Source: a virus. Taken from it: DNA of 46,381 nt. Below are positions 6,409 through 14,978 of the stretch, in pieces. The notes beneath the pieces are model-generated. The model saw only the letters and a program-made list of their open reading frames with translations, was not told the DNA's origin and ran no database searches. Location of the stretch: positions 1 through 46,381 of IMG/VR virus record IMGVR_UViG_3300023223_000459; one strand, written 5' to 3'. The number at the start of each line of letters is the position of its first letter. Positions within the stretch are counted from its first letter, which is position 1. Both the position numbers and the translations under genes were made by a program.

Positions 6409-6747
6409 ATGCTCTATTTCAAGACTAAGTATACCGGTGTGCGTGTGTGGTATGGAGGCGATTGTGACACGGATTTGATTGAAATGACACAAAAAGAACT
6501 GGACAAGATGTGGGAGCATTGGGTAGATGTGGGGAATTTGCCCTATCGAAGAGAGTGGGACGATTTTCACTCAACAAATTGTTTTCAGACTCCTGATAGA
6601 AATTGCCCTAGGTGTAAGGTAAAATTGATAAGAAACGGGTGTAGGGGAACTTCTTTTGCTGCGATGCATTGTGAGTATTGCAATTTCAGAGAAGATACTC
6701 GTGATGCCGGTGAGACTTGGAAAGGGCCTTTCCATGAAGAGGTATAG
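6409..6747 (+). CDS. Hypothetical zinc-ribbon protein
   Basis: 112 residues. The C-terminal half has CPRCKVKLIRNGC and CEYCNFRE, i.e. two knuckles of a zinc ribbon. The first half is acidic and aromatic. It overlaps the helicase start by 14 bases. Being directly before the replication genes, it may act there, but nothing shows its role. Confidence 0.6.
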   Translation: MLYFKTKYTGVRVWYGGDCDTDLIEMTQKELDKMWEHWVDVGNLPYRREWDDFHSTNCFQTPDRNCPRCKVKLIRNGCRGTSFAAMHCEYCNFREDTRDAGETWKGPFHEEV

Positions 6748-7891
6748 CCAGATAGAGGAGGACTTGCCACTGATTCTGCCAGTTACTGAGTGGATAGCAA
6801 CCCCCCAGATTGAAAAGAAGTGGCTGATGGAGGGTCTTATACCACACCGCGGTATAGGCTTTATCACTGGGCCAGCCAAGGTGGGTAAGTCCTACACTAT
6901 GCTGAGATCCTGCAGTCAAATAGCTCTGGGCCAGGGGGATAGTAAGTTCCGTGTTCCGGAGCCGGCTAGGGTCCTAATCATAGAACAGGAGAGCACGCCC
7001 AGGGATCTCGCCTCTAGATTACACAAAGTCTGGACCGGTCTGGGAGTAGATCTCACAAGACACTTCGGAACTATTGAACATCGTGGCAAATCTGAGAAGA
7101 CTGTCTGGTCTAAGATAGCGGAGGGGGAACAGGCTAAGCTACTGCAGGAAAACTTCCTTTTCCAGTATGAGCCTTACATCAAACTAGACTGGATAGATCG
7201 GCGCGGCAAACAGAAGTGGCTAGAATGGCTCTACAATAAGCTAGAGATCTATAAGCCAGACATGGTAGTGCTGGACCCCCTCTCACATATGCACAACGCC
7301 AACGAGAATGACAAGCGAGAGATGGATTACATCTTTGATATTCTGCGGGTAACTCGGGCCAGGTTTGACTGCACCGTCATGAGTGTCTATCATGTAAGGA
7401 AATCAAATCCTCTGTATGGAGTGCAAGATATCGATGAGGATATTCGCGGAACTAGTGCCTTCTCGGGACTCTATGATGTTCACATAGGACTCAGGCCCTA
7501 TAAGGAGAAGAAGAATGACCCCATCGAGAAAGAGAGAATCTTCCTGCACACTAAGTTCCGCGAGGCTGCCTACAAAAAATATGAGATCAAGTGGCACATA
7601 CCGAAAGACGACACAAGCCCAGCGCAGCTATACTATGTGGAAGAAGAAACTCCAGAAGAGAAGACTGACCCAGACCAGCTAGCAAAGAGAATTCAGGATA
7701 CGGCCAGGGACTTGGCGGGGCACTTGGCGGATAAGAAGAGCATGACAGATAGAAAACTAATAGCCTACTTGAAGAAAGACTATAGGGACGGGGAGGTGGA
7801 TATTGTGATCAATACTCTAGCAGAGGACGGGCAGCTGGTATCTGAGAGAGAGAATGGCAAACTGATATGGAGGCTGGAAGGACAAAAATGA
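6734..7891 (+). CDS. RepA/DnaB-like replicative helicase (AAA_25 type)
   Basis: 385 residues, RecA-fold ATPase. Walker A GPAKVGKS is at 46-53 and Walker B MVVLD at 177-181, followed by PLSHMHNANEND, as in RSF1010 RepA-like hexameric helicases and phage primase-helicase C-domains. The C-terminal 50 residues resemble a winged helix (MTDRKLIAYLKKDY ... LAEDGQL). It likely unwinds the fork ahead of the PolA-type polymerase. No primase domain is fused and I find none elsewhere. The start at 6734 has GGAAAGGG upstream; 6656 would read into the previous gene. Confidence 0.8.
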   Translation: MKRYSQIEEDLPLILPVTEWIATPQIEKKWLMEGLIPHRGIGFITGPAKVGKSYTMLRSCSQIALGQGDSKFRVPEPARVLIIEQESTPRDLASRLHKVWTGLGVDLTRHFGTIEHRGKSEKTVWSKIAEGEQAKLLQENFLFQYEPYIKLDWIDRRGKQKWLEWLYNKLEIYKPDMVVLDPLSHMHNANENDKREMDYIFDILRVTRARFDCTVMSVYHVRKSNPLYGVQDIDEDIRGTSAFSGLYDVHIGLRPYKEKKNDPIEKERIFLHTKFREAAYKKYEIKWHIPKDDTSPAQLYYVEEETPEEKTDPDQLAKRIQDTARDLAGHLADKKSMTDRKLIAYLKKDYRDGEVDIVINTLAEDGQLVSERENGKLIWRLEGQK

Positions 7892-7998
7892 ATGGAGATA
7901 TTGCCGACGGTCTAGGGTGCTTATTTGCGTGCCTTGGGATCTCAATTTTAATTATAGCGGTAGCCTTAGCAACTGTAATTGAGTCGGGGGGCCTATGA
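7888..7998 (+). CDS. Single-pass membrane microprotein
   Basis: 36 residues, overlapping the helicase stop (ATGA) and the next start by 4 bases each. A long hydrophobic segment (residues about 10-32, GCLFACLGISILIIAVALA and on) makes it an inner-membrane peptide. The perfect fit between two genes argues that it is real. Function is unknown. Confidence 0.55.
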   Translation: MNGDIADGLGCLFACLGISILIIAVALATVIESGGL

Positions 7999-8189
7999 GT
8001 GACAAGCTAACAGAAAAGAAACTGTGGAAAAAGCCAGAAGAAGAATCCTGCAAACTGTGTCGGTTTTATATAAAAGATTTTTGGGGGGATGTCGGTCAGG
8101 GGTATTGCAGATATGGGAGCCCTAACCCCGAGTTTCCCAAAGTATGGGTCGCTGATTGGTGTGGTGATTTTGAGAGGGGAAAGACATGA
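7995..8189 (+). CDS. Small Cys protein (CxxCRFY...YCR...WCGDF)
   Basis: 64 residues: CKLCRFY, then GYCRYG, PNPEFP and DWCGDFE. This four-Cys pattern (CxxC-x-F ... CR-x-x-P ... WCGeF) is common in small phage and bacterial proteins and is likely a zinc or Fe-S site. Function is unknown. It is coupled on both sides by 4-base overlaps. Confidence 0.65.
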   Translation: MSDKLTEKKLWKKPEEESCKLCRFYIKDFWGDVGQGYCRYGSPNPEFPKVWVADWCGDFERGKT

Positions 8190-8518
8190 CAGATAACAAA
8201 CCAAAAACAGCTGAAGAATGGAAAAGTAAATGGGAAGAAACCAGACACAGGAATCAAAGTCTAGATCACGCCAAAACTGCAGCTGAAGAGGAGTTGTATA
8301 ATGCAAATGAGAATAACATTACACTGCTTGGGGAGAATCAGAGACTTCGAGAACAGCGAGATGAGCTGGCTCAGACGTGCAAGTTTATAGTTTGTGCGAA
8401 TGAGGTTGCTGCGGTTATGTCAGCGGAGTATGCTGGTGTGGATCTAGATTGGAAAAGGTGTGGAAAGTGTGCCGGGTGCAAAGCCCAATCCTATCTGGCA
8501 GAGAGTTCTGATGAGTGA
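8186..8518 (+). CDS. Hypothetical coiled-coil Cys protein, paralog of 18268
   Basis: 110 residues. It begins [12 protein letters not shown], has a long coiled coil with QRDELA and ends CGKCAGCKAQSYLAE. The protein at 18268 shares the opening [14 protein letters not shown] and a terminal [12 protein letters not shown], so the two are paralogs with different coiled-coil lengths. The C-terminal CxxC-x-x-C may bind metal. Confidence 0.65.
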   Translation: MTDNKPKTAEEWKSKWEETRHRNQSLDHAKTAAEEELYNANENNITLLGENQRLREQRDELAQTCKFIVCANEVAAVMSAEYAGVDLDWKRCGKCAGCKAQSYLAESSDE

Positions 8519-10067
8519 GCTTCTAGTTACTCCATCTCCCGTGTCTTGGCTCTGGAATGTCAAATTCCCATGGGAAGACTCAGAGAGATTCCTGGCATTG
8601 AAATCTCTAGTGAAAGTCCCTGGCAGTCGGTGGCAAAAGGGATCCAAGAGCTGGCTAGTTCCACAGGAAGTGGTGGAAATGATAGAACCAATAGCTCAGA
8701 AAATGGACTACAGAATTAAGTGGGAGGATCCAGATGAGCCTATCTTGCGGCATCTCTCTGACAAGTATGACAAGCTATACCCATTACAGCAGGAGGGTGT
8801 AGATGAGGCTTTATGCCAAGATGCTGCCTGGCTATTCAATGATGAGATGGGCTGCGGCAAGTCCCCGCAAGTAATAGAGGTTCTCAAGGCTAGAGGTGCC
8901 AAGAGTATTCTGGTTGTGGTCCCCGCTATGGGGCGCCGAGTCTGGTGGAATCCCAAGAGACCTGAAACCTCTCACCTAGGAAAATGGTGGCAAAATCACC
9001 CAGAAGTCAAACTCATAGAATCTGGAGAACAGGCCGCGGCAGGCAATTGGTATGGAATCTCAGTCTGTTCCTACAGACTCCTAGGGAAGCTCGCTCGGCC
9101 AGCATATCTGGACGCTATCATCTTTGATGAGGCCCACTATCTCATGAGTAAGGATTCGCAGCAATCTATGGAAGCGGGACTCTGGACCAAGCAATTTCCC
9201 AAAGCCTTCAGACTACTCATGACTGGCACACTCATCACCACTAGACCAGATTCCATGTGGCACCCGCTTGACATAGCCTGGCCCAAGCGCTTTGGGTCTT
9301 ACTACGAGTTTCGTGGCCATTATATGCAGGAGAGGCTTAATGATGCTGGCTACCCAGTCTGGGACACTCCCAACCCAGCAAAAATTTACGAACTGGAACA
9401 AAGGATCAAGCGGGTATCTTCTCGTATTACGAAGAGTGACCTGGCAGGTCTCTTGCCCCCCTTCTCTGTGCAATTGCAACCGGTAGACAATCACATGGTA
9501 GCCGCCAAGCAATGGATAGAGGATCATTTGGCACAGGGGGCTAAGCATCTCATCTTGTTCACCTACTGGCGCAAGTCTGCCGAGAACCTGGCCAAGAGTA
9601 TCAGTATGCACACTGCCGGAAAGAATGCCCCCGAGGTGGTCCAGTTTCATGGCGGGCAGACTCCTGTCAGACGGCACAACCTAGTAGATCATGCTAAGAG
9701 CTGCGAGAGATCCGTTATCATCTGCACCATAGATAGCACCAAGGAAGTAATTGACTTGACACATGCCCGAAATGTGTTGTATGCTGAAATCTTAGGCAAT
9801 CCAGCAACAATGGCACAGAGCCTTGGGCGACTCAATCGACTCAGCTCTCAGGAGAACACGGACATTACAGTCTTTACTCGTGGTGAGGATGATGTGATAG
9901 CTTTATCTCTAGCAGAGAGGATAGTGACGCATAGCAAGATCATCCGGGCAGGTAGCAATGAAGAAGCACTTAAGGGAGTGCTGGGGGAATTGACAGCAGA
10001 AGGAATGCCAGAACAAAAAGCACAGGAAATGATATCAGAAATCATGGACACGATAGGAGACTATTAA
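8511..10067 (+). CDS. SF2 DNA helicase (SNF2/HARP-like)
   Basis: 518 residues. An N-terminal HARP-like segment (residues about 12-70: LWNVKFPWEDSERF, then VPGSRWQKGSKSWLVP) precedes a two-lobe SF2 motor. Motif I is DEMGCGKS (111-118), motif II DEAH (206-209) and motif III LMTGT (236-240); QFHGGQ and QSLGRLNR (motif VI) are in the second lobe. Such phage enzymes remodel forks or drive branch migration like UvsW. ATG 8511 overlaps the previous stop by 8 bases. It lies between the replicative helicase and the recombination nuclease, in keeping with a repair or replication role. Confidence 0.8.
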   Translation: MSELLVTPSPVSWLWNVKFPWEDSERFLALKSLVKVPGSRWQKGSKSWLVPQEVVEMIEPIAQKMDYRIKWEDPDEPILRHLSDKYDKLYPLQQEGVDEALCQDAAWLFNDEMGCGKSPQVIEVLKARGAKSILVVVPAMGRRVWWNPKRPETSHLGKWWQNHPEVKLIESGEQAAAGNWYGISVCSYRLLGKLARPAYLDAIIFDEAHYLMSKDSQQSMEAGLWTKQFPKAFRLLMTGTLITTRPDSMWHPLDIAWPKRFGSYYEFRGHYMQERLNDAGYPVWDTPNPAKIYELEQRIKRVSSRITKSDLAGLLPPFSVQLQPVDNHMVAAKQWIEDHLAQGAKHLILFTYWRKSAENLAKSISMHTAGKNAPEVVQFHGGQTPVRRHNLVDHAKSCERSVIICTIDSTKEVIDLTHARNVLYAEILGNPATMAQSLGRLNRLSSQENTDITVFTRGEDDVIALSLAERIVTHSKIIRAGSNEEALKGVLGELTAEGMPEQKAQEMISEIMDTIGDY

Positions 10068-10477
10068 TGGAAGCAAAAAGACCAGAAAAACTATCAGTGA
10101 AAATAGACCAAATCGAGTTCGATCAGTTGGGTAGTGAACCCTTATTTAATCTGAAAGAGTTATCTGACAAAATAAGAAATATTGAGACTAAATATAAGGG
10201 CTATGAAATTGATGGGGGGCGCATCGAGGGAATAGAGTTCGAGATAGAATACGAGACAGAGTGGGACGGCCACATTCTAGAGGATATGACTTTCACTTTT
10301 TATGTCTTCAGAAGGGAAACCCAGGAAGAGTTTGAGGCTAATGTAGAGAAAGAAAGGGCAGACCAACTTAGGCAAGCTAAGTCTCGGATAGAATACCAAA
10401 ATCTTGTGGATTACAATAAGTATCGGGAGCTAAAGAAAAGATTCGAGGGAAGTCCTCAGGAGCTGGCAGATGAGTGA
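10067..10477 (+). CDS. Hypothetical acidic protein (possible paralog of 10470)
   Basis: 136 residues. An N-terminal beta-rich part (IEGIEFEIEYETEW ... MTFTFYVFRRE) leads to a charged helix ending LKKRFEGSPQELADE. Its start overlaps the helicase TAA by one base. The next gene has the same architecture and a similar ending, so the pair probably arose by duplication. Function is unknown. Confidence 0.6.
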   Translation: MEAKRPEKLSVKIDQIEFDQLGSEPLFNLKELSDKIRNIETKYKGYEIDGGRIEGIEFEIEYETEWDGHILEDMTFTFYVFRRETQEEFEANVEKERADQLRQAKSRIEYQNLVDYNKYRELKKRFEGSPQELADE

Positions 10478-10868
10478 TCTGGAAGAAACTGCCACTCACC
10501 TGAAATACTGGCACTGGCAGATAGCCGAGGTTTTGAGTGGGACTGTTGATGAGGTGGCGGCCCAATTGGCCGCATGGAAAACAGAGTTTCTTGGAAAAGA
10601 AATAGGAATATCACAGTATAGTGCAGCTGGAAGTGGTATGCCCGATAGAATGGAAGTTTTTACTGAGATTTCAATAGAGTCCACAGAATATGGTTGCTAT
10701 GAGTGTTCTAGCAAAGATTTATATCTGGTATTAAGTAGACCTCTCACTGGAGAGGAGTTGTATAAACGAGCCTCAGAAAAACGAGAAGAAGAACATAAAG
10801 AAAAGTTTAAGGAACATGGGGAATATCTGCGCTTAAAGAAGATATTTGAGGAGGATTCTGATGAGTGA
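10470..10868 (+). CDS. Hypothetical acidic protein (possible paralog of 10067)
   Basis: 132 residues with a helical N-terminus, a beta-rich middle (MEVFTEISIES ... DLYLVLSRPLTGEEL) and a charged C-terminal helix ending EYLRLKKIFEEDSDE. It resembles its upstream neighbour in layout and in the L-KK-x-FE ending. It overlaps both neighbours by 8 bases. Function is unknown. Confidence 0.6.
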   Translation: MSDLEETATHLKYWHWQIAEVLSGTVDEVAAQLAAWKTEFLGKEIGISQYSAAGSGMPDRMEVFTEISIESTEYGCYECSSKDLYLVLSRPLTGEELYKRASEKREEEHKEKFKEHGEYLRLKKIFEEDSDE

Positions 10869-11709
10869 TCCCAAAATCCTAGATCTAGCTGAACTGTTCT
10901 CTGCGGGTGGCGGCTCTGGTTGGGGAGGTTCTTTCTGGCAAGCTCAGCTCTATTGCCCACTTAAATACGAATTGAATCAGAAAACTGGTAGGGATACTGG
11001 TCCTGCAGCTAGGGGAGGGACTCTCTTTCACAAGCTGGCAGAAATCTATCACAATGGCGAGTGGGAGGACTGGGCCTTTCCTCTAGATGAGTTTGAGGTC
11101 AAGCCCGATCTTGCAGCAGTATGGAACACGTTCAAACTATACAAAGAAACTTTTGGACAAGACGGTCTAGGAGAAGTTCTAGGCTGCGAAGTCCTATTGG
11201 AGGCCACAGATGAATCCATGGTCGGTATCCTTCCATTTACAGCCAAAGTCGATATGGTCGTTAGAATCTCTGAGGACACGGCGGCCCAGCTCGAAGAGAA
11301 GTTTGATCTCGTCATCTTGCCAGGACTCTACCTGCTCGACTGGAAAACCAAAACCAAAAAGCCCAGTGTCACCATCTTCGACACTTTCCAAGGAGCCCTG
11401 CAAGTAAATTCCTACCAAATGTTGTGGAATGCCCTACACCCAGATGACCCTTGTCTCGGCATGCTAATCATCGGAGTGATCCATCCCACTAAGACTCTAC
11501 CGGCAAGACTGTGGGACAAGGGAATAGAGATCCTGCCCAGCCCTGGTCCCGCTAAGCAAGCGAAAGTAAAGGGAATTCTAACAGCAGCTCGGCAGCACTA
11601 TGACGTATTTGGGCCAGAGTATCCGAGACCTAACAACTGTTACAACTGGAACAAGCCCTGTGTTTTCCTAGTAGATGGAAGCTGCAAGGGATATCAGGAG
11701 GCCAGGTGA
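10861..11709 (+). CDS. PD-(D/E)XK nuclease with probable Fe-S cluster (Cas4/RecB-like)
   Basis: 282 residues. RGGTLFHKLAEIYH supplies the motif-I His/Glu helix; FTAKVDMVV and LYLLDWKTKTK supply the catalytic D...D-x-K. One Cys near the N-terminus (LYCPLKYEL) and three at the C-terminus (NCYNWNKPC and GSC) match the iron-sulphur arrangement of Cas4/AddB-type exonucleases. It probably resects DNA ends for the Sak4/SSB recombination pair downstream. ATG 10861 overlaps the previous stop by 8 bases. Confidence 0.75.
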   Translation: MSDPKILDLAELFSAGGGSGWGGSFWQAQLYCPLKYELNQKTGRDTGPAARGGTLFHKLAEIYHNGEWEDWAFPLDEFEVKPDLAAVWNTFKLYKETFGQDGLGEVLGCEVLLEATDESMVGILPFTAKVDMVVRISEDTAAQLEEKFDLVILPGLYLLDWKTKTKKPSVTIFDTFQGALQVNSYQMLWNALHPDDPCLGMLIIGVIHPTKTLPARLWDKGIEILPSPGPAKQAKVKGILTAARQHYDVFGPEYPRPNNCYNWNKPCVFLVDGSCKGYQEAR

Positions 11710-12356
11710 AAATCGGAAAACGAAGAAAGTTCAGACCGTATGAGAACAAGATTGGCCAAGTATGGTTCACTTCTGATACCCATTTCGGACATAGAGGTAT
11801 TCTAAACTTCATGGAAAGGCCTTTCACTAATCTTGAAGAACATGACAGGTGGATGATTGACTCCTGGAACTACTACATAAAACCCAAAGACGTGGTATTT
11901 CATCTAGGGGACCTCAGTTTTCTAAAGGCAGACGAGACCACAAAGATTCTCAAGCAACTTCAGGGGCATAAACACCTTATTTTTGGAAATCACGATAAGT
12001 GGTATACCCCCACACAGCACATAAGGTTTTTTGACAGCGTGGGATTCTATGAGGAAATCATGGTCTGGAATGGTAGTGAAAACGAATATCAGCATATTGT
12101 GCTGAACCACTTCCCATATGAGACGTGGCACCAAAGGCACAGGGGATCTTGGCATTTACACGGTCACTGTCATGGGACACTGCCAAAAGACGAGGGGCAA
12201 TTGCGCCAGGATGTGGGGCTGGACACAGAAGAGGCTATGCTATTTCCTATGTCCTTTGACCAACTTCGAGGTATTATGAAAACTAGAACTATAAGACCAG
12301 TGGACAGCCACGAGCGGAGAGAAGATGACGACAGCCAAATTTCCCAAGAACAGTGA
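11706..12356 (+). CDS. Calcineurin-like metallophosphoesterase (1 of 3)
   Basis: 216 residues. The motifs are in order: DTHFGH (D24, H26), HLGDLSF, GNHDKW, NHFPYETW and HLHGHCHG, which together form the full dinuclear-metal site of the family. GTG 11706 overlaps the nuclease stop and has AGGAGG upstream. The overall type (FTSDTHFGHRGIL) is that of phage and bacterial phosphoesterases of unknown substrate. Two other family members (14213 and 23930) are encoded here, so they probably act on different substrates. Confidence 0.85.
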   Translation: MKIGKRRKFRPYENKIGQVWFTSDTHFGHRGILNFMERPFTNLEEHDRWMIDSWNYYIKPKDVVFHLGDLSFLKADETTKILKQLQGHKHLIFGNHDKWYTPTQHIRFFDSVGFYEEIMVWNGSENEYQHIVLNHFPYETWHQRHRGSWHLHGHCHGTLPKDEGQLRQDVGLDTEEAMLFPMSFDQLRGIMKTRTIRPVDSHERREDDDSQISQEQ

Positions 12357-13149
12357 CGATTTCCTAGTAGATGACTGGGTAATGCTCTATGGCCCCAACA
12401 ATGCTGGTAAGTCCATAGCAGCACTATCACTCAGCGACTACTGGCCAGACCAGGTCCCTACTAAGGAGCCTAAGTTCCTGGAGGATGTCTTTGTGCTGCA
12501 GTTTGACAAGGGTGCCCTGTCAGGTCTGGGAGAGCTGGGTCTCGATGCCCCTAAGGTCAATCTCCACCGGATATCCGATTTCAATAAGTTCAAGAGAGAG
12601 ATGTATAAGTATCTGGCTGTGGTAGCCAAGTCTCCAGAGATCAAAGTCATAGTTCTAGACACTGTCACGCAATTTAACAACAGACTCTTTGCCCACTACT
12701 TTGGCTTGCAGACTGGGGATGAGCCCCCCGCAGTGAAGGACAAGAATAGCCAGAGGAATTGGGGTAAAGTTAGAGAAGAGAACCTGAGGCTAGTTGAGAC
12801 CCTGTCTTGTATGAAACCTCATGTGGTGGTTCTCGCTCAACACAAAGACATCAGCAACCAAGATGACGACAAGAGACGGGCCAAGGCCATGGGAGACTTC
12901 TCAGATGTGCCGGGTATTATCCCAGACATCATTGGCTCAGCTTACGGAATCTGGATCAGTGCCTGTAGTCTAGTTTTGCCCATGGGATCTAAGGTTATCG
13001 GGGGTAAGACTCAACGGCAATTCCAGGTTAAGGGTACGGGTGGGGCTCTAGGGAAGAATAGATTCCAACAGAGCTTGACAAATCCCACAGAGCCAGCTAA
13101 CCTTAGACTACTATTTCAGAAAATTAGAAAATCAGCAGAATCTTTCTAG
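12325..13149 (+). CDS. Sak4-like RecA-fold ATPase (AAA_24)
   Basis: 274 residues. Walker A is YGPNNAGKS near residues 22-30; a Walker B-like IKVIVLDTV and VVVLAQH follow, matching phage nucleotide-binding proteins of the Sak4/AAA_24 type that anneal or recombine single-stranded DNA. The next gene has an SSB-like tail, the usual Sak4 partner. The start overlaps the phosphoesterase by 32 bases. Confidence 0.75.
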   Translation: MTTAKFPKNSDDFLVDDWVMLYGPNNAGKSIAALSLSDYWPDQVPTKEPKFLEDVFVLQFDKGALSGLGELGLDAPKVNLHRISDFNKFKREMYKYLAVVAKSPEIKVIVLDTVTQFNNRLFAHYFGLQTGDEPPAVKDKNSQRNWGKVREENLRLVETLSCMKPHVVVLAQHKDISNQDDDKRRAKAMGDFSDVPGIIPDIIGSAYGIWISACSLVLPMGSKVIGGKTQRQFQVKGTGGALGKNRFQQSLTNPTEPANLRLLFQKIRKSAESF

Positions 13150-13161
13150 GAGGACACTTAT

Positions 13162-13923
13162 ATGTCAGTAGATTTCGCAAACTATAATTTTGAAAACATG
13201 ACCAGTGATGAGCTGATTGCATCCATTAAGTTGGATGGCCAAGAGCGCAAGAAGAGGTTTCGGGGGCCTACTCTTGATGAAGCACATGTCTATGAATTTG
13301 ATATCCAGAAGGGTGTCAGCGACATCAGCAAGAACAAGTTTGATAAAAAGGGCGACGTCATTGGTGGGGGCCAACCCTATGTGCGTTTCACCTGTGCTCC
13401 GCTGGACTTTGAGGGCAATGTGCGCAGAACCCGGGCCTCTTTTCTCTTGATGCTACCTCTTAGATTGCCTTCCAAGGCATTAGAGGCCAAAGAGAAGCAA
13501 TTAGTAGACAAGGGTTTTCAGGAGGCTATTCCTGCGGGCGGGATGGTCCAAGTGCCAGATGTGCCTAAGCCTTTCGTATTTACTGGGTTCCGACGCTACT
13601 TGAAGGCCACTGGCCGAGGTGCGGATCTACCGCCGTATCCCCAGTTTGACAATGACACTAAGATCTGGACGCATCCCGATACCGATATTGAGATTAGTGG
13701 AGACGAAGCAGAAGAGATGAAGGCAGCCTGTAATACCGTAGTGAAGCAGATGGCGACTCATATTGCCAGTAACATCGACTCGGAAGTGACTGACAACTAT
13801 AGGTTTTTCGGCACAGTGAAAGAGAACAATAATGGCTACTTTGAGATCAAGTCTATTTTCCAGACCCCGAATGACGACCAAGCAGTAGAACGATTCGAGA
13901 ATGATGACGAAGTGCCCTTCTAG
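13162..13923 (+). CDS. Putative single-stranded DNA-binding protein
   Basis: 253 residues. The protein ends in an acidic tail closing DDEVPF, almost identical to the DDDIPF tip by which bacterial SSB proteins recruit partners. The middle is beta-rich (PYVRFTCAPLDFEGNVRR, FLLMLPLRLP) and suits an OB-like fold, but no SSB core motif is plain. A very strong AGGAGG site precedes ATG 13162, suggesting high expression, and it follows a Sak4-like ATPase. The role rests on tail and context. Confidence 0.65.
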   Translation: MSVDFANYNFENMTSDELIASIKLDGQERKKRFRGPTLDEAHVYEFDIQKGVSDISKNKFDKKGDVIGGGQPYVRFTCAPLDFEGNVRRTRASFLLMLPLRLPSKALEAKEKQLVDKGFQEAIPAGGMVQVPDVPKPFVFTGFRRYLKATGRGADLPPYPQFDNDTKIWTHPDTDIEISGDEAEEMKAACNTVVKQMATHIASNIDSEVTDNYRFFGTVKENNNGYFEIKSIFQTPNDDQAVERFENDDEVPF

Positions 13924-14212
13924 GCAGAAAGGTGGTGCCCAATGCACTAGCCCAATCAGGAAACTCTTACAGGGAGCTACTGAGCGGGACACGGAAAAGT
14001 TCTCCCGCTGGTAGACCGGGTAATGTCTACCTGACCCAGGCTAGGAAATCTGGAGAGAACCCCTGACCCCGCAGTTGTGCTGAGGGCTTGACCTAGAGGG
14101 GACGTCCTATAGATTTCTGTGAATGAAGTAGTGATACGGGGATGCAAGGTTAAGCTTCAAAGCTGCTTGTGGGCTCATGACCCACCCTGGGACCAGAAAG
14201 AGGAGAGTCTGA
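13924..14212 (+). ncRNA. Candidate structured RNA in a 289-base ORF-free stretch
   Basis: No open frame fills this gap, unusual in an arm where genes overlap by 4 bases. It contains several hairpins: AGCGGGA/TCCCGCT (about 13983-14009), GGTAGAC/GTCTACC (14010-14031), AGCT-TCAA-AGCT (about 14153-14164) and GTGGG/CCCAC (14168-14184). The last one ends about 30 bases before the phosphoesterase start. It does not match the riboswitch, tmRNA, RNase P or group I intron core motifs I know. It could be a free small RNA or a leader controlling the gene at 14213. Confidence 0.45.
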
Positions 14213-14899
14213 ATGATAGTGATAGGTGATATTCATGGATTGCCCAAGACCCTAGAAGCCTTAATGAAGAAGTGTCCCGATGATCCTGATGGGTTCTGCT
14301 TTGTAGGGGATCTCATAGATAGAGGGCCAGACTCTAGAGCAGTAGTCGAGATTGTCAAAGAGGGGGGCCATCACTGCGTGAGAGGAAATCACGAGGATAT
14401 GGCGCTGGATCATCTGAGACGAGAACACAAGAGTAGACTCTATCCTCAAGGTTGCTGGCTGTGGAATGGTGGCGAGCAGGGGCGAGCCTCTTATGGACCA
14501 GCGGATGAGGGGTTAGACGAGCATTTGGATTGGTTTGAGACTTTGCCACTTCATTTAGACTTTCCAGATATAGGACTCTTCGTCTCTCATTCTGGTGTGA
14601 GGCCTTATGGTCCCCTGACTAGCTATGATATCTCTAGATATGCCACCACGCTGGCCTTGACTGAAGAGGATATTAATGAATCAGTTCTGTGGTATCGGGG
14701 CAAGCCTGCTCGACTAGAGGATAGATTTCACATATTTGGGCATACGCCCGCAAAAAAGCCAATCATTACAGACTATTACGCGAATATTGATACTGGTGGC
14801 GTTTATAATAGGAAGGATTTCAAGTTCTTGACAGCACTACAATATCCCTCAATGGATATAATCCAGCAGGAGAATATTGACGGGGAACTTTCTGACTAA
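14213..14899 (+). CDS. PPP-type metallophosphatase (2 of 3)
   Basis: 228 residues, close to the length of lambda phosphatase and PrpE. The motifs are GDIHG (D6, H8), GDLIDRGPDS, RGNHED, VSHSG and FGHTP, the classic signature of the serine/threonine and dinucleotide polyphosphate phosphatase group. Lambda-type enzymes remove phosphate from proteins; PrpE/ApaH relatives cut Ap4A. The sequence does not decide between them. The start has GAGGAGAG upstream, and the gene follows the structured 289-base gap. Confidence 0.85.
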   Translation: MIVIGDIHGLPKTLEALMKKCPDDPDGFCFVGDLIDRGPDSRAVVEIVKEGGHHCVRGNHEDMALDHLRREHKSRLYPQGCWLWNGGEQGRASYGPADEGLDEHLDWFETLPLHLDFPDIGLFVSHSGVRPYGPLTSYDISRYATTLALTEEDINESVLWYRGKPARLEDRFHIFGHTPAKKPIITDYYANIDTGGVYNRKDFKFLTALQYPSMDIIQQENIDGELSD

Positions 14900-14915
14900 T
14901 TCTATCGTCTATACC

Positions 14916-14944
14916 TTGACACTGCCCCCCTGGCAGGATATCAT
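14916..14944 (+). promoter_or_regulatory. Consensus sigma70 promoter with an internal palindrome
   Basis: TTGACA (14916-14921), a 17-base spacer and TATCAT (14939-14944, 5/6). The spacer itself holds CTGCC-N5-GGCAG (14922-14936), so a dimeric repressor bound there would block RNA polymerase. It drives the two-gene unit 14979-16361, which ends at the terminator at 16418. Confidence 0.75.
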
Positions 14945-14978
14945 TTCACTTTGTGATCACATTTTAGGAGAATAATAT

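Noticed and set aside
13627-13992. Minus-strand frame across the SSB end and the structured gap
   Set aside because: It is antisense to a strongly supported gene and has no ribosome site or family likeness.
13924-14212. Cobalamin riboswitch or group I intron
   Set aside because: I looked for the B12 box (GCCACTG) and for intron core motifs; neither is convincingly present, and the downstream gene is not cobalamin-related.
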